A DNA stretch of 5,620 bases, from NCBI GenBank assembly GCA_913049615.1, contig CAJWZI010000134.1, positions 1 through 5,620 on the forward strand, written 5' to 3'. Every line of letters starts with the position of its first letter. Position 1 is the stretch's first letter. Below, piece by piece: positions 1 to 5,620 of this stretch. Both the position numbers and the translations under genes were made by a program. The notes under the pieces are model-generated. The model saw nothing but the letters and a program-made list of their open reading frames with translations. It did no database searches and was not told the DNA's origin. The DNA is from an uncultured Alphaproteobacteria bacterium (lineage in GTDB: Bacteria > Pseudomonadota > Alphaproteobacteria > GCA-2731375).

Positions 1-281
1 CCAGCCTGACGCAGGGTTTCGCGCATATTTGCTGTGAAAGATTTTTTGGTCTTTGCATCTTCCAGTTGCCGCAGGCGGGACTGGATATCCCGTCTGCGGC
101 TGCTGTCACCACCAATACCTCGTGTCACTTCTGCCGCGCTGACATTGCCGGAAGCGACGGATATACGTTGCCTTAAATTAGCCCGAGCCTTGATCTGCGG
201 CAAAATAAGCGAGAAGGTCACCGCCACCATTGATATAAAGACGGCGCCGGCAACAAGAAACAAAAGAATGCCAAGATTCAT
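1..281 (-). CDS. tadB: TadB, inner-membrane platform protein of the Tad/Flp pilus (5' part, runs off the left edge)
   Basis: The frame stays open from an ATG at 281 to the window edge, giving the first 93 residues. It starts MNLGILLFLVAGAVF and continues hydrophobic to about residue 30 (FSLILPQ), a single N-terminal membrane segment. A basic, soluble stretch follows, with RRRDIQSRLRQLE and then KKSFTANMRETLRQAG at the edge. That juxtamembrane pattern, with the (R)ERLRQAG-like motif ahead of the GspF domain, is typical of TadB. TadB and TadC are the GspF-like polytopic proteins thought to couple the CpaF motor to pilin extraction from the inner membrane. The GspF (T2SSF) domain itself lies outside the window. 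The start is well supported: a perfect AGGAGG sits 4 bases upstream. It follows cpaF by 51 bases, the usual neighbour order. Identification rests on the N-terminal pattern plus position, because the diagnostic domain is not visible. Confidence 0.88.
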   Translation of the reverse strand, partial: MNLGILLFLVAGAVFISMVAVTFSLILPQIKARANLRQRISVASGNVSAAEVTRGIGGDSSRRRDIQSRLRQLEDAKTKKSFTANMRETLRQA

Positions 282-285
282 GTTG

Positions 286-291
286 CCTCCT
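286..291 (-). promoter_or_regulatory. Consensus Shine-Dalgarno sequence of tadB
   Basis: The minus strand reads AGGAGG followed by CAAC and the ATG of tadB. It is the strongest ribosome binding site in the window and lies in the 51-base gap after the cpaF stop, so tadB probably initiates independently rather than by tight coupling. The rest of the gap (292-332) holds only a weak 5-base inverted repeat and no convincing promoter or terminator. Confidence 0.75.
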
Positions 292-332
292 AAACTATGC
301 TGGGGCGACTGGCATTGGGTTTCAGTCTCGAA

Positions 333-1838
333 CTACATGCCCAGCGCTTCAAATAGGTCTTGTTCTCGGCCGAAATATTTCGCCTTATCAAAAAACAATG
401 GGCGCAGACCTGTCGGTTTATGTTCACCAACTAATTTACCGTCGTCGTCTTCTCCCTGAATTTCGAAAACGTACAGGTCTTGCAGTGTTACCACATCACC
501 TTCCATGCCTTGGACCTCGGTAATATGAGTAATTTTGCGGCTGCCGTCGCGCAGGCGGGCTGCCTGTACTATCACATTTATGGCCCCGGCGATTTGTTCG
601 CGCACGACTTTGGCTGGCAAATTAAAACCTCCCATAGCAATCATATTTTCCACGCGGCTGATAGCCTCGCGTGGGTTGTTAGCGTGAATAGTGCCCATGG
701 AACCGTCATGGCCCGTATTCATTGCTTGTAGCAGATCAAAGGCCTCCGGTCCGCGCACCTCGCCAACAATTATACGTTCCGGGCGCATACGCAGGCAGTT
801 CTTGACCAGATCACGCATGGTGATTTCACCGGCTCCTTCAAGGTTAGGCGGCCGTGTTTCAAGACGTACGACATGAGGTTGCTGCAATTGCAGCTCTGCT
901 GTGTCCTCGCAGGTAACGGTCCTCTCACCTTCTTCGATGAAGGCGGTTAAGGCGTTCAGCAACGTCGTCTTACCCGAACCCGTGCCGCCCGCGACCAGGA
1001 TGTTCAGACGGCAAGCGCCAATGACGTTCAGCAATTTTGCCCCCATTGGAGTGATCGAGCCAAAATTGACTAGGTCCTGTAGGCGTAATTTATCTTTTTT
1101 AAATTTTCGGATTGTAAGGCTGGCACCGTCAATTGATAAAGGCGGGGCAATTACGTTGACGCGGCTACCGTCCATCAGGCGAGCATCGCAAATCGGGCTA
1201 GCTTCATCCACCCGTCGTCCCACTGCTGAAACGATACGCTGACAAATATTCATCAATTGTGCATTGTCACGAAAACGAATATTGGTCAATTCAATTTGAC
1301 CATTAACTTCGATATAGATTTTTTCCGCCCCGTTGACCATGATATCGTCGATATCATCACGCTCCAGTAATGGTTCCAATGGACCCAAACCTAAAACATC
1401 GTTGCAGATATCAGTAATCAGCTCCTGTTGCTCTGCACTTGATAGCACCATCGCCTTCAACGCGATAATCTCACCGATAATTTCGGTAATTTCCTCGCGC
1501 ACTTGGGCCGCATCTAGTTTGCCCAATTCAGTCAGATCGACGGCCTCAACCAGGGAGGTGAATATTGTCTGCTTGGTTTCGTTGTGGCGGACTTGCTCAT
1601 CGCCAAACAGCTCGCTATGGCCAGGCGGAGGCTTCTTTTGAGGTGATTGACTTGGCATATCTGGACGAACGGATGGCGGCAATGGCTGGCCTGATCCAAC
1701 GGCTCCAGGAGTGGCGGCCTGGACTGTTGTCAACGCCTCCTCGGGGAGTTCTGGTTTCTCCGCCGGGGCATCTGCCGCGCCAACTTGTGTAGGAGCTTTT
1801 GATTTAGCTTCCGGTCCGCCAGCTCGTTTGCCAAACAT
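333..1838 (-). CDS. cpaF: CpaF/TadA, secretion-type ATPase that powers Tad pilus assembly
   Basis: This 501-residue cytoplasmic motor hydrolyses ATP to drive Flp pilin polymerisation through the TadB/TadC platform. All hallmarks of a VirB11/GspE-superfamily ATPase are present in order: an N-terminal domain from about residue 90 to 250 including DIDDIMVNG (162-170) and [12 protein letters not shown] (178-189), Walker [10 protein letters not shown] (284-292), Asp box [10 protein letters not shown] (309-318), Walker [13 protein letters not shown] (355-366) and His box [12 protein letters not shown] (376-387). The C-terminal [11 protein letters not shown] (473-483) is the usual CpaF ending. Residues 1-75 are a Pro/Ala/Gln/Lys-rich, probably disordered extension, common but variable in this family. 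No catalytic residue appears lost. The ATG lies 2 bases after the cpaE stop, with AAGG about 10 bases upstream inside the end of cpaE, which indicates translational coupling to cpaE. Confidence 0.97.
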   Translation of the reverse strand: MFGKRAGGPEAKSKAPTQVGAADAPAEKPELPEEALTTVQAATPGAVGSGQPLPPSVRPDMPSQSPQKKPPPGHSELFGDEQVRHNETKQTIFTSLVEAVDLTELGKLDAAQVREEITEIIGEIIALKAMVLSSAEQQELITDICNDVLGLGPLEPLLERDDIDDIMVNGAEKIYIEVNGQIELTNIRFRDNAQLMNICQRIVSAVGRRVDEASPICDARLMDGSRVNVIAPPLSIDGASLTIRKFKKDKLRLQDLVNFGSITPMGAKLLNVIGACRLNILVAGGTGSGKTTLLNALTAFIEEGERTVTCEDTAELQLQQPHVVRLETRPPNLEGAGEITMRDLVKNCLRMRPERIIVGEVRGPEAFDLLQAMNTGHDGSMGTIHANNPREAISRVENMIAMGGFNLPAKVVREQIAGAINVIVQAARLRDGSRKITHITEVQGMEGDVVTLQDLYVFEIQGEDDDGKLVGEHKPTGLRPLFFDKAKYFGREQDLFEALGM

Positions 1839-1840
1839 AT

Positions 1841-2995
1841 TTATGTTGCCTTGGCTGTTGAATTTTTCATCAAACCTAATTGACTTAGTAGATTTTTCTT
1901 GACCTTTTGTCCCGTTTGCCGTCCACCCACGAGCATAGCCAATTTGCGCAGTGTTTCGACCGATTTGTGCTTGCGATTTACCTGACCCAACATCTGGCCA
2001 TTGTTGGACGCGGTGCCGAATAAATCGGGTGCATGCGGTATGATCGCGTCCGGCTTCATCTCCACCGCGGTTTCAAAATCCTTCGGAGATAGTTCGGTCT
2101 TTTTGGAAGCGCCGCGACGGTTCAAGACCATATGAACAGGTGAGGTGGCGCCCCGCTGTTGACGCAGGTGGTCGACCAGGCTCTTCGTATCCCGCAAACC
2201 CGACAGATCAAGAACACCCACTACAACCGTTTCATCTGCCTCGAGGAGAATTTGTTGCACCCAAGGGGTCCATCGGTGTGGCAGGTCTAAGATGACAAAT
2301 GATGAACGTCGGCGCAACAAATCCAACAAACGATCCAAGGATTCCGTCAACATTGACTCTTCCGCGTTCAAATTGGACGGAGATGCCAAAAGTCGAACAT
2401 GTTCATCATATTCGATCAGGAAACGGTCCAGCAATTGATCATCCAGACGGCTCGGGTCAGCCAGAACTTGTTCTAAGGTTTGCTTTGTCTCCACATTAAA
2501 GGATAGGGCTGCGGTGCCAAACGTAATGTCCAGGTCGATGACCGAGACCTCCTCGCCATACTCTTGGCCCAAATGCCAGGCTACGTTGTGTGCAAGCGAA
2601 GATGAACCGCTTCCGCCTCGGCTGCCCATGAAAGCGATAGAACGGCCAATTGGTGTGGCTCCCGGCTCTTCGAAGATGGCGGTCACTGCATGCAAGATCT
2701 GCTGTGGTGCGACCCTACCCACGAGGTATTCGGCGATTCCTCGACGCATCAATTCACGATACAGCGAGATGTCATTTGGTAAACCTATCAGCAAGACATT
2801 GGTGTCGGGATCGCAGACTTCGGCAAGGCGATCCAGTTCCTTCAGCATTTCCGGTCCGTCCGAATCCGATTCCAAAAGGACCAATTGCGGCGTCGTATTA
2901 TCTTGATAATGGGAAATCGCCGCTTCAATGCCGCCCATTCGTACTTCGACATTGGATCGCGACAGCTTGCGGTCACCTAAGTCGTCGGTCACCAT
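1841..2995 (-). CDS. cpaE: CpaE/TadZ, ParA/MinD-like pilus localisation protein (N-terminus probably extends upstream)
   Basis: TadZ/CpaE proteins have an atypical receiver domain followed by a MinD/ParA-like domain, and place the pilus machine in the cell. From the ATG at 2995 there are 384 residues. The receiver-like part includes RMGGIEAAISHY (19-30) and TPQLVLLESD (35-44). The ATPase-like part starts near 119 with SIAFMGSRGGSGSSSLAHNV (119-138), then VIDLDITFGTAALSF (152-166), Walker-B-like FVILDLPH (233-240) and VLDLSGLRDTKSL (261-273). In the deviant Walker A both lysines are absent (Arg126 and Ser131), as in many alphaproteobacterial CpaE proteins. The ATG used here is the first standard start, but it has only a weak upstream GAAGAA. 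Moreover, in-frame sequence upstream (2996-3046) encodes INVNAWLLNEET, which matches the beginning of the receiver domain, so the true protein is probably about 401 residues, starting at an ATT at 3046. The stop is 2 bases before cpaF. Confidence 0.94.
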   Translation of the reverse strand: MVTDDLGDRKLSRSNVEVRMGGIEAAISHYQDNTTPQLVLLESDSDGPEMLKELDRLAEVCDPDTNVLLIGLPNDISLYRELMRRGIAEYLVGRVAPQQILHAVTAIFEEPGATPIGRSIAFMGSRGGSGSSSLAHNVAWHLGQEYGEEVSVIDLDITFGTAALSFNVETKQTLEQVLADPSRLDDQLLDRFLIEYDEHVRLLASPSNLNAEESMLTESLDRLLDLLRRRSSFVILDLPHRWTPWVQQILLEADETVVVGVLDLSGLRDTKSLVDHLRQQRGATSPVHMVLNRRGASKKTELSPKDFETAVEMKPDAIIPHAPDLFGTASNNGQMLGQVNRKHKSVETLRKLAMLVGGRQTGQKVKKNLLSQLGLMKNSTAKAT

Positions 2996-3058
2996 CGACT
3001 GGGTTTCTTCGTTTAACAGCCAAGCATTGACGTTTATCCTAAGAATAGTGCCACCTCA
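2996..3058 (-). other. In-frame upstream coding extension of cpaE with a non-standard start or a frameshift
   Basis: Reading the cpaE frame upstream of its first ATG gives 19 or 20 more codons before a TGA at 3056-3058. They contain no ATG, GTG or TTG. The translated part includes ILRINVNAWLLNEETQS, which has the first strand and first helix pattern of the CpaE receiver-like domain (compare the family form FxAFVxDxET) and joins directly to VTDDL. The 17 codons from the ATT at 3046-3044 to the ATG are the simplest extension. The alternative is that translation enters from another frame at 3104 through an indel or frameshift between 3058 and 3041. The coding character is inferred from the pattern; no alignment was run. 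Confidence 0.6.
3052..3057 (-). promoter_or_regulatory. Ribosome binding site placed for an ATT start of cpaE
   Basis: The minus strand reads GAGGTG, then GCACT, then ATT at 3046-3044. Spacing of 5 bases (7 from GAGG) is normal. This is the best Shine-Dalgarno match near the cpaE 5' end, clearly better than what precedes the ATG at 2995. It decides in favour of an upstream start if the sequence has no indel. Confidence 0.5.
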
Positions 3059-3109
3059 CAAACTGCGCGATCAATTGAGCTGAAATAGTCATGTCTCTGT
3101 CCATGGCTC

Positions 3110-3862
3110 CTAATTAGACTGGCCGAGAGCACGAATAGAGTTTGCGGATTCGCCTTGACCCCTTGTCGCTTCTGTGGCTTCGCCGGCGCGATAGTTCTTA
3201 ATTACTCGACCGCGCCGCGTGGCATCGCTCGGCTGTTCCGCTTGCGGCCGTTCTAGGTCGGCTGGATTGACGACCATCGCCGCAATATTCGCGCGCATAG
3301 AACAACCCAAGTCAGGGTGCGGAAAATTAGTGGGATTATTAGCTGTCGGTGCATTACGCCGGTCGCATTGTATAGATTCTACAGCGTACTTTGTATAACT
3401 CAGGATTATTGAGTCTCTACCACCCTTGCCGCCCGGCATCCGACTCACGTGAATTTCATTAGATTGTGTGCCGCGGTCTACTATATATTGGCGTAATGCC
3501 TGCAACCTCGCTTGCCCTTCAGCATCAGTTAATGTGGCGACCAGCTTGATTTCCAGTATACCGCCGCCGCCGCGAAGGAATTTCGTCAAAAATGAATCCA
3601 CGCGGTCTCTTTCTCCTTGATCAAGGGTAACTTGACCGGCTTGGAACATTACCTGTTGGGTGACTAATTGGCTTTCCACAATGAACGGATATCGTGTAGC
3701 GGTATTCAATTGAGGATTGGGAAGGTTCGGCATGCAACCGGAGAAACAGAATAGGCAAAGAGTACCTATCGCGAAACCGGCTGGGACGGATGCAAAGCGC
3801 ATTGTTGACATGGCCCAGGTTCTGAAAAGCGAGACGAAGGCAAAGGAATTATTCTTTTTCAT
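3110..3862 (-). CDS. cpaD: CpaD, Tad pilus assembly lipoprotein
   Basis: CpaD is an outer-membrane-associated lipoprotein found with the CpaC secretin, mostly in alphaproteobacteria. From the ATG at 3862 it has 250 residues. A basic start (MKKNN) and a long hydrophobic stretch end in the lipobox CFSGC, with the acylated Cys at 43. The middle (about 78-140) has an alternating strand/helix pattern with a GGGG at 98-101. The C-terminal third carries the family signature: a Cys pair (166 and 187), NFPHPDLGCSMRANIAAMVV (179-198), NPADLERPQ and DATRRGRVIKNYRAGEAT (213-230). I chose 3862 because GGAAG lies 6 bases upstream and the gap to the cpaC stop is then 13 bases. A TTG at 3895, behind AAAGGGG and overlapping cpaC by 20 bases, would add 11 residues. 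ATGs at 3811 and 3802 would give a more usual signal length (Cys at 26 or 23), but lack a ribosome binding site. Confidence 0.93.
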   Translation of the reverse strand: MKKNNSFAFVSLFRTWAMSTMRFASVPAGFAIGTLCLFCFSGCMPNLPNPQLNTATRYPFIVESQLVTQQVMFQAGQVTLDQGERDRVDSFLTKFLRGGGGILEIKLVATLTDAEGQARLQALRQYIVDRGTQSNEIHVSRMPGGKGGRDSIILSYTKYAVESIQCDRRNAPTANNPTNFPHPDLGCSMRANIAAMVVNPADLERPQAEQPSDATRRGRVIKNYRAGEATEATRGQGESANSIRALGQSN

Positions 3863-3875
3863 CTGCGACTTCCGA

Positions 3876-5309
3876 TCACTCGAGAATATATCCAAATGGC
3901 CCCTTTAACGAAGCCGTCGTAGACGGTTCCCCGCCAGCATAGACGCCATGCAGACGACCAAGCAAATAGTGGTCATAGTCGCTGGCCGGGATCAGACCCT
4001 CGGTGGGTAGGCTCACGTTTTTCGGTGAAACCGGCCGGACCAGATAGCAAGTTACGGCGATGATAATTTCAGTTTCTGTCTTACTCAGGCTGTTATTGCG
4101 AAAGAGCAAACCGAGCAGCGGCACATCCTTCAGGTTCGGTACACCGCTGATACCGGTTGTCTCGTTCTCCTGTAGCAGACCCGCTATCATCAGGCTGCCT
4201 CCTGAGGGAAGCTCAACCGTGGTTTCTGCCCGCCGTACCTGCAGGGCCGGTACCGTGATGTTGTTTAGCGTGATGGCGCCTTCGTTTGACAAGGCGCTGA
4301 CTTCGGTAAAGATCCGCAATGATATTCGGCCGGAATTCAAAACCACCGGCGTAAAACTCAAGGCGACACCAAACGGCTCTTGGGAAATCGTAATCTGGCC
4401 GTCATCGGATGCCACCGGGATGGGAAACTCGCCGCCTGCCAGAAAAGTAGCGGGCTCGCCTGATACAGTGGTCAGGTTGGGTTCTGCCAAGGTCTTAATA
4501 AGACCGTTTCTTTCCAAGGCGTTGATGGCCACCGTCAGAGCATCGCCCGTGTTTGGCGAAAAGGAGAGTCCGCCGCTAATGAATGGGGCAACTGTGGTCG
4601 GCGCTGAGCTGCCTAACCGCAAACTGAAATCACCCGATGTCAAGGTCGAGAAGGCTCCTGACACTGCATCCGCCAGATTTATGCCCAGCTCCTTTAGAAC
4701 ATTGCGCGAGATTTCCGCCACTCGGACCTGCAACAAAACTTGCTGGTCCTCTATCACCGCGAGCATATTAATAACGTTGGCTTCATCTGAGACGAAACGT
4801 GATGCAATTACGCGAGCGTTTTCCGAAATTTCAGCCGAGCGCACATTGCCCGTCAAGAATAAATGGGTATTGACGGCAGTAACGCCAATATTGGAGTTGG
4901 GAAGTAATGATTTGATAGTTTTTTGGACGGCGTCCGTATCCAATTGCACCTGTATTTCCAAACGTAATAGTTCTTCGCCATCTTCATCTAGGAAATATGC
5001 GTTCGTGGCGCCTGCTTCCAAGCCGACCAGATAGATCAGCCGCGGTGTCTTTACCACCACGTTGGCGGTGGTTGGATTTGCTATTAGTACGTCCCGCACT
5101 TTAACTGGCAAGCGGATCAAACGGGCCTTACCCACCGGCAGGGTTACCGCCCGCGCTGGTAGGTTGTTTCGCAATTCCAAAGTGCCTATTTCGATCTGCT
5201 TTCCATCAGCCGTAGGCACAGTGATCTGCCCAGTTTGTGCTTCAGCTTTCCAGGCCCAATCCGGCCAGAATAGGGTCATTAACGCAATTATGAGAACACG
5301 AACTAACAC
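3876..5309 (-). CDS. cpaC: CpaC/RcpA, outer-membrane secretin of the Tad pilus
   Basis: This 477-residue protein forms the outer-membrane channel for the pilus. A signal peptide is visible (LVRVLIIALMTLFW core, likely cleavage after AEA at 22-24). Next comes the pilus-formation N-terminal domain (about 53-122; RLIRLPVKVRDVLIANP at 63-79), then a BON-like domain (about 127-187; LFLTGNVRSAEISENA at 150-165). The secretin domain follows: VRVAEISRNVLKELGIN (195-211), EPNLTTVSGEPATFLAGGEF (276-295), VPALQVRRAETTVELPSGG (353-371) and DVPLLGLLF (395-403), with the terminal strand TEIIIAVTCYLVRPV (413-427). The tail ASDYDHYLLGRLHGVYAGG (442-460) is a common CpaC ending. The start is GTG, with AAAGG 7 bases upstream; the cpaB stop codon lies inside that spacer, leaving 4 bases between genes. 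One oddity is Cys421, where most secretins of this type have Pro (VTPYLVRPV); it is the only cysteine in the protein. Confidence 0.97.
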   Translation of the reverse strand: MLVRVLIIALMTLFWPDWAWKAEAQTGQITVPTADGKQIEIGTLELRNNLPARAVTLPVGKARLIRLPVKVRDVLIANPTTANVVVKTPRLIYLVGLEAGATNAYFLDEDGEELLRLEIQVQLDTDAVQKTIKSLLPNSNIGVTAVNTHLFLTGNVRSAEISENARVIASRFVSDEANVINMLAVIEDQQVLLQVRVAEISRNVLKELGINLADAVSGAFSTLTSGDFSLRLGSSAPTTVAPFISGGLSFSPNTGDALTVAINALERNGLIKTLAEPNLTTVSGEPATFLAGGEFPIPVASDDGQITISQEPFGVALSFTPVVLNSGRISLRIFTEVSALSNEGAITLNNITVPALQVRRAETTVELPSGGSLMIAGLLQENETTGISGVPNLKDVPLLGLLFRNNSLSKTETEIIIAVTCYLVRPVSPKNVSLPTEGLIPASDYDHYLLGRLHGVYAGGEPSTTASLKGPFGYILE

Positions 5310-5313
5310 GCCG

Positions 5314-5620
5314 CTACCTTTTTACAATAACGGTTGATGGTGTTGCTGCGCGATAAATAGTAACGGATTTTGTCGAGCTATCTATAACTTGAGGCGATGG
5401 CGAAGTCTTTTTGTTGACATTTAGAAGTTTGCTCATTTGGGCACGCCGGCGCAACAGGTTAGGATCGTTGAAAGTACGAAATATCATGAAATCTGATATG
5501 GCGGGGCTGATCCCTAAGTCGCTTGCTGTACTAATTTGGTATTCATCGTCATTCGTACCGCCCTCACCCGCTGGAACCGATCGTAGCGACAGGGACAATT
5601 TACCCATGGAAGCGCCTAAG
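5314..5620 (-). CDS. cpaB: CpaB/RcpC, Tad pilus assembly protein (3' part, runs off the right edge)
   Basis: The last 101 residues and the TAG stop are present; the frame stays open to the window edge (LGASMGKLSLSLRS), so the internal ATG at 5607 is not the start. GKLSLSLRSVPAGEG (fragment residues 6-20) fits the CpaB C-terminal domain, where a (G)xLxLALRS strand follows the SAF-like domain. The end, SVTIYRAATPSTVIVKR, resembles the family's closing V-x-VxRG strand. CpaB is a periplasmic or membrane-anchored protein linked to the secretin complex. The middle (about 25-84) is polar and not clearly conserved, with an Arg-rich LLRRRAQ. The N-terminal membrane anchor and SAF domain are outside the window. 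The stop lies 4 bases before the cpaC GTG, indicating co-transcription and coupled translation. Identification relies on this short C-terminal pattern plus position directly ahead of cpaC. Confidence 0.85.
   Translation of the reverse strand, partial: LGASMGKLSLSLRSVPAGEGGTNDDEYQISTASDLGISPAISDFMIFRTFNDPNLLRRRAQMSKLLNVNKKTSPSPQVIDSSTKSVTIYRAATPSTVIVKR

Noticed and set aside
307..327. Inverted repeat GACTG/CAGTC in the cpaF-tadB gap, considered as a terminator or attenuator.
   Set aside because: A 5-base stem with an 11-base loop and no following T-run is too weak.
34..459. A 141-codon plus-strand frame at the left end, spanning tadB and the cpaF end.
   Set aside because: It crosses two conserved minus-strand genes and the gap between them, and its product has no recognisable motif.
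279..1849. The 9-base word AGGCAACAT shared by the tadB and cpaF initiation regions.
   Set aside because: At cpaF it is part of the cpaE C-terminal codons and is offset differently from the start codon, so coincidence is the simplest explanation.
2514..3030. Overlapping plus-strand frames of 126-130 codons opposite the 5' half of cpaE.
   Set aside because: Antisense to the conserved receiver and P-loop region; composition is typical of shadow translation.
2996..3109. A possible internal promoter ahead of cpaE.
   Set aside because: No convincing pair of -35 and -10 boxes; much of the stretch appears to be coding for the CpaE N-terminus.
4060..5034. A 324-codon open frame on the plus strand opposite cpaC.
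   Set aside because: It lies wholly antisense to a strongly conserved secretin gene; its product is Ser/Arg/Pro-rich with no recognisable domain, as expected of a shadow frame.
5314..5607. A separate small gene of 97 codons starting at the ATG at 5607.
   Set aside because: The frame is open beyond this ATG to the window edge and the sequence is a CpaB C-terminal domain, so this is an internal methionine.
1..5620. The possibility of an undescribed system in the window.
   Set aside because: Every long minus-strand frame is assigned to a known Tad pilus component in standard order, and no gene remains unexplained.

Overview
The window holds one side of a Tad (tight adherence)/Flp type IVc pilus assembly operon. 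All six genes are on the minus strand, so the operon reads from the right edge to the left edge. The order, cpaB (3' part only), cpaC, cpaD, cpaE, cpaF, tadB (5' part only), is the standard core order of a Tad locus. CpaD with its C-terminal Cys/Asn/Pro-rich signature, and a CpaE that lacks the Walker A lysines, point to an alphaproteobacterium. Base composition looks near 50% GC by eye (not computed), which fits a moderate-GC lineage better than Caulobacter. I cannot name the genus.

Layout from right to left (direction of transcription): 5620-5314 is the C-terminal part of CpaB, the periplasmic pilus assembly protein. 5309-3876 is CpaC, the outer-membrane secretin, with a GTG start. 3862-3110 is CpaD, the lipoprotein partner of the secretin. 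3109-2996 is a leader-like stretch whose first part is non-coding or holds a 21-codon frame, and whose second part appears to encode the missing N-terminus of CpaE. 2995-1841 is CpaE, the TadZ-type localisation ATPase-like protein. 1838-333 is CpaF, the pilus motor ATPase. 332-282 is a short gap with a consensus Shine-Dalgarno sequence. 281-1 is the N-terminal part of TadB, the inner-membrane platform protein.

Together these genes build an envelope-spanning machine. CpaE marks the site, CpaF drives assembly through the TadB (and presumably TadC) platform, and the fibre passes through the CpaC secretin ring, which is associated with CpaB and CpaD. The pilin gene (flp/pilA) and the prepilin peptidase (cpaA/tadV) are not in the window and would be expected upstream of cpaB. 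tadC and the accessory genes would be expected beyond position 1.

I see no RNA gene, mobile element, CRISPR array or undescribed system. The best point for a second look is the 5' end of cpaE. The conserved start of its receiver-like domain is encoded upstream of the first ATG, in frame, with no ATG/GTG/TTG start available. This implies either an ATT start codon behind a good ribosome binding site, or a frameshift just upstream.
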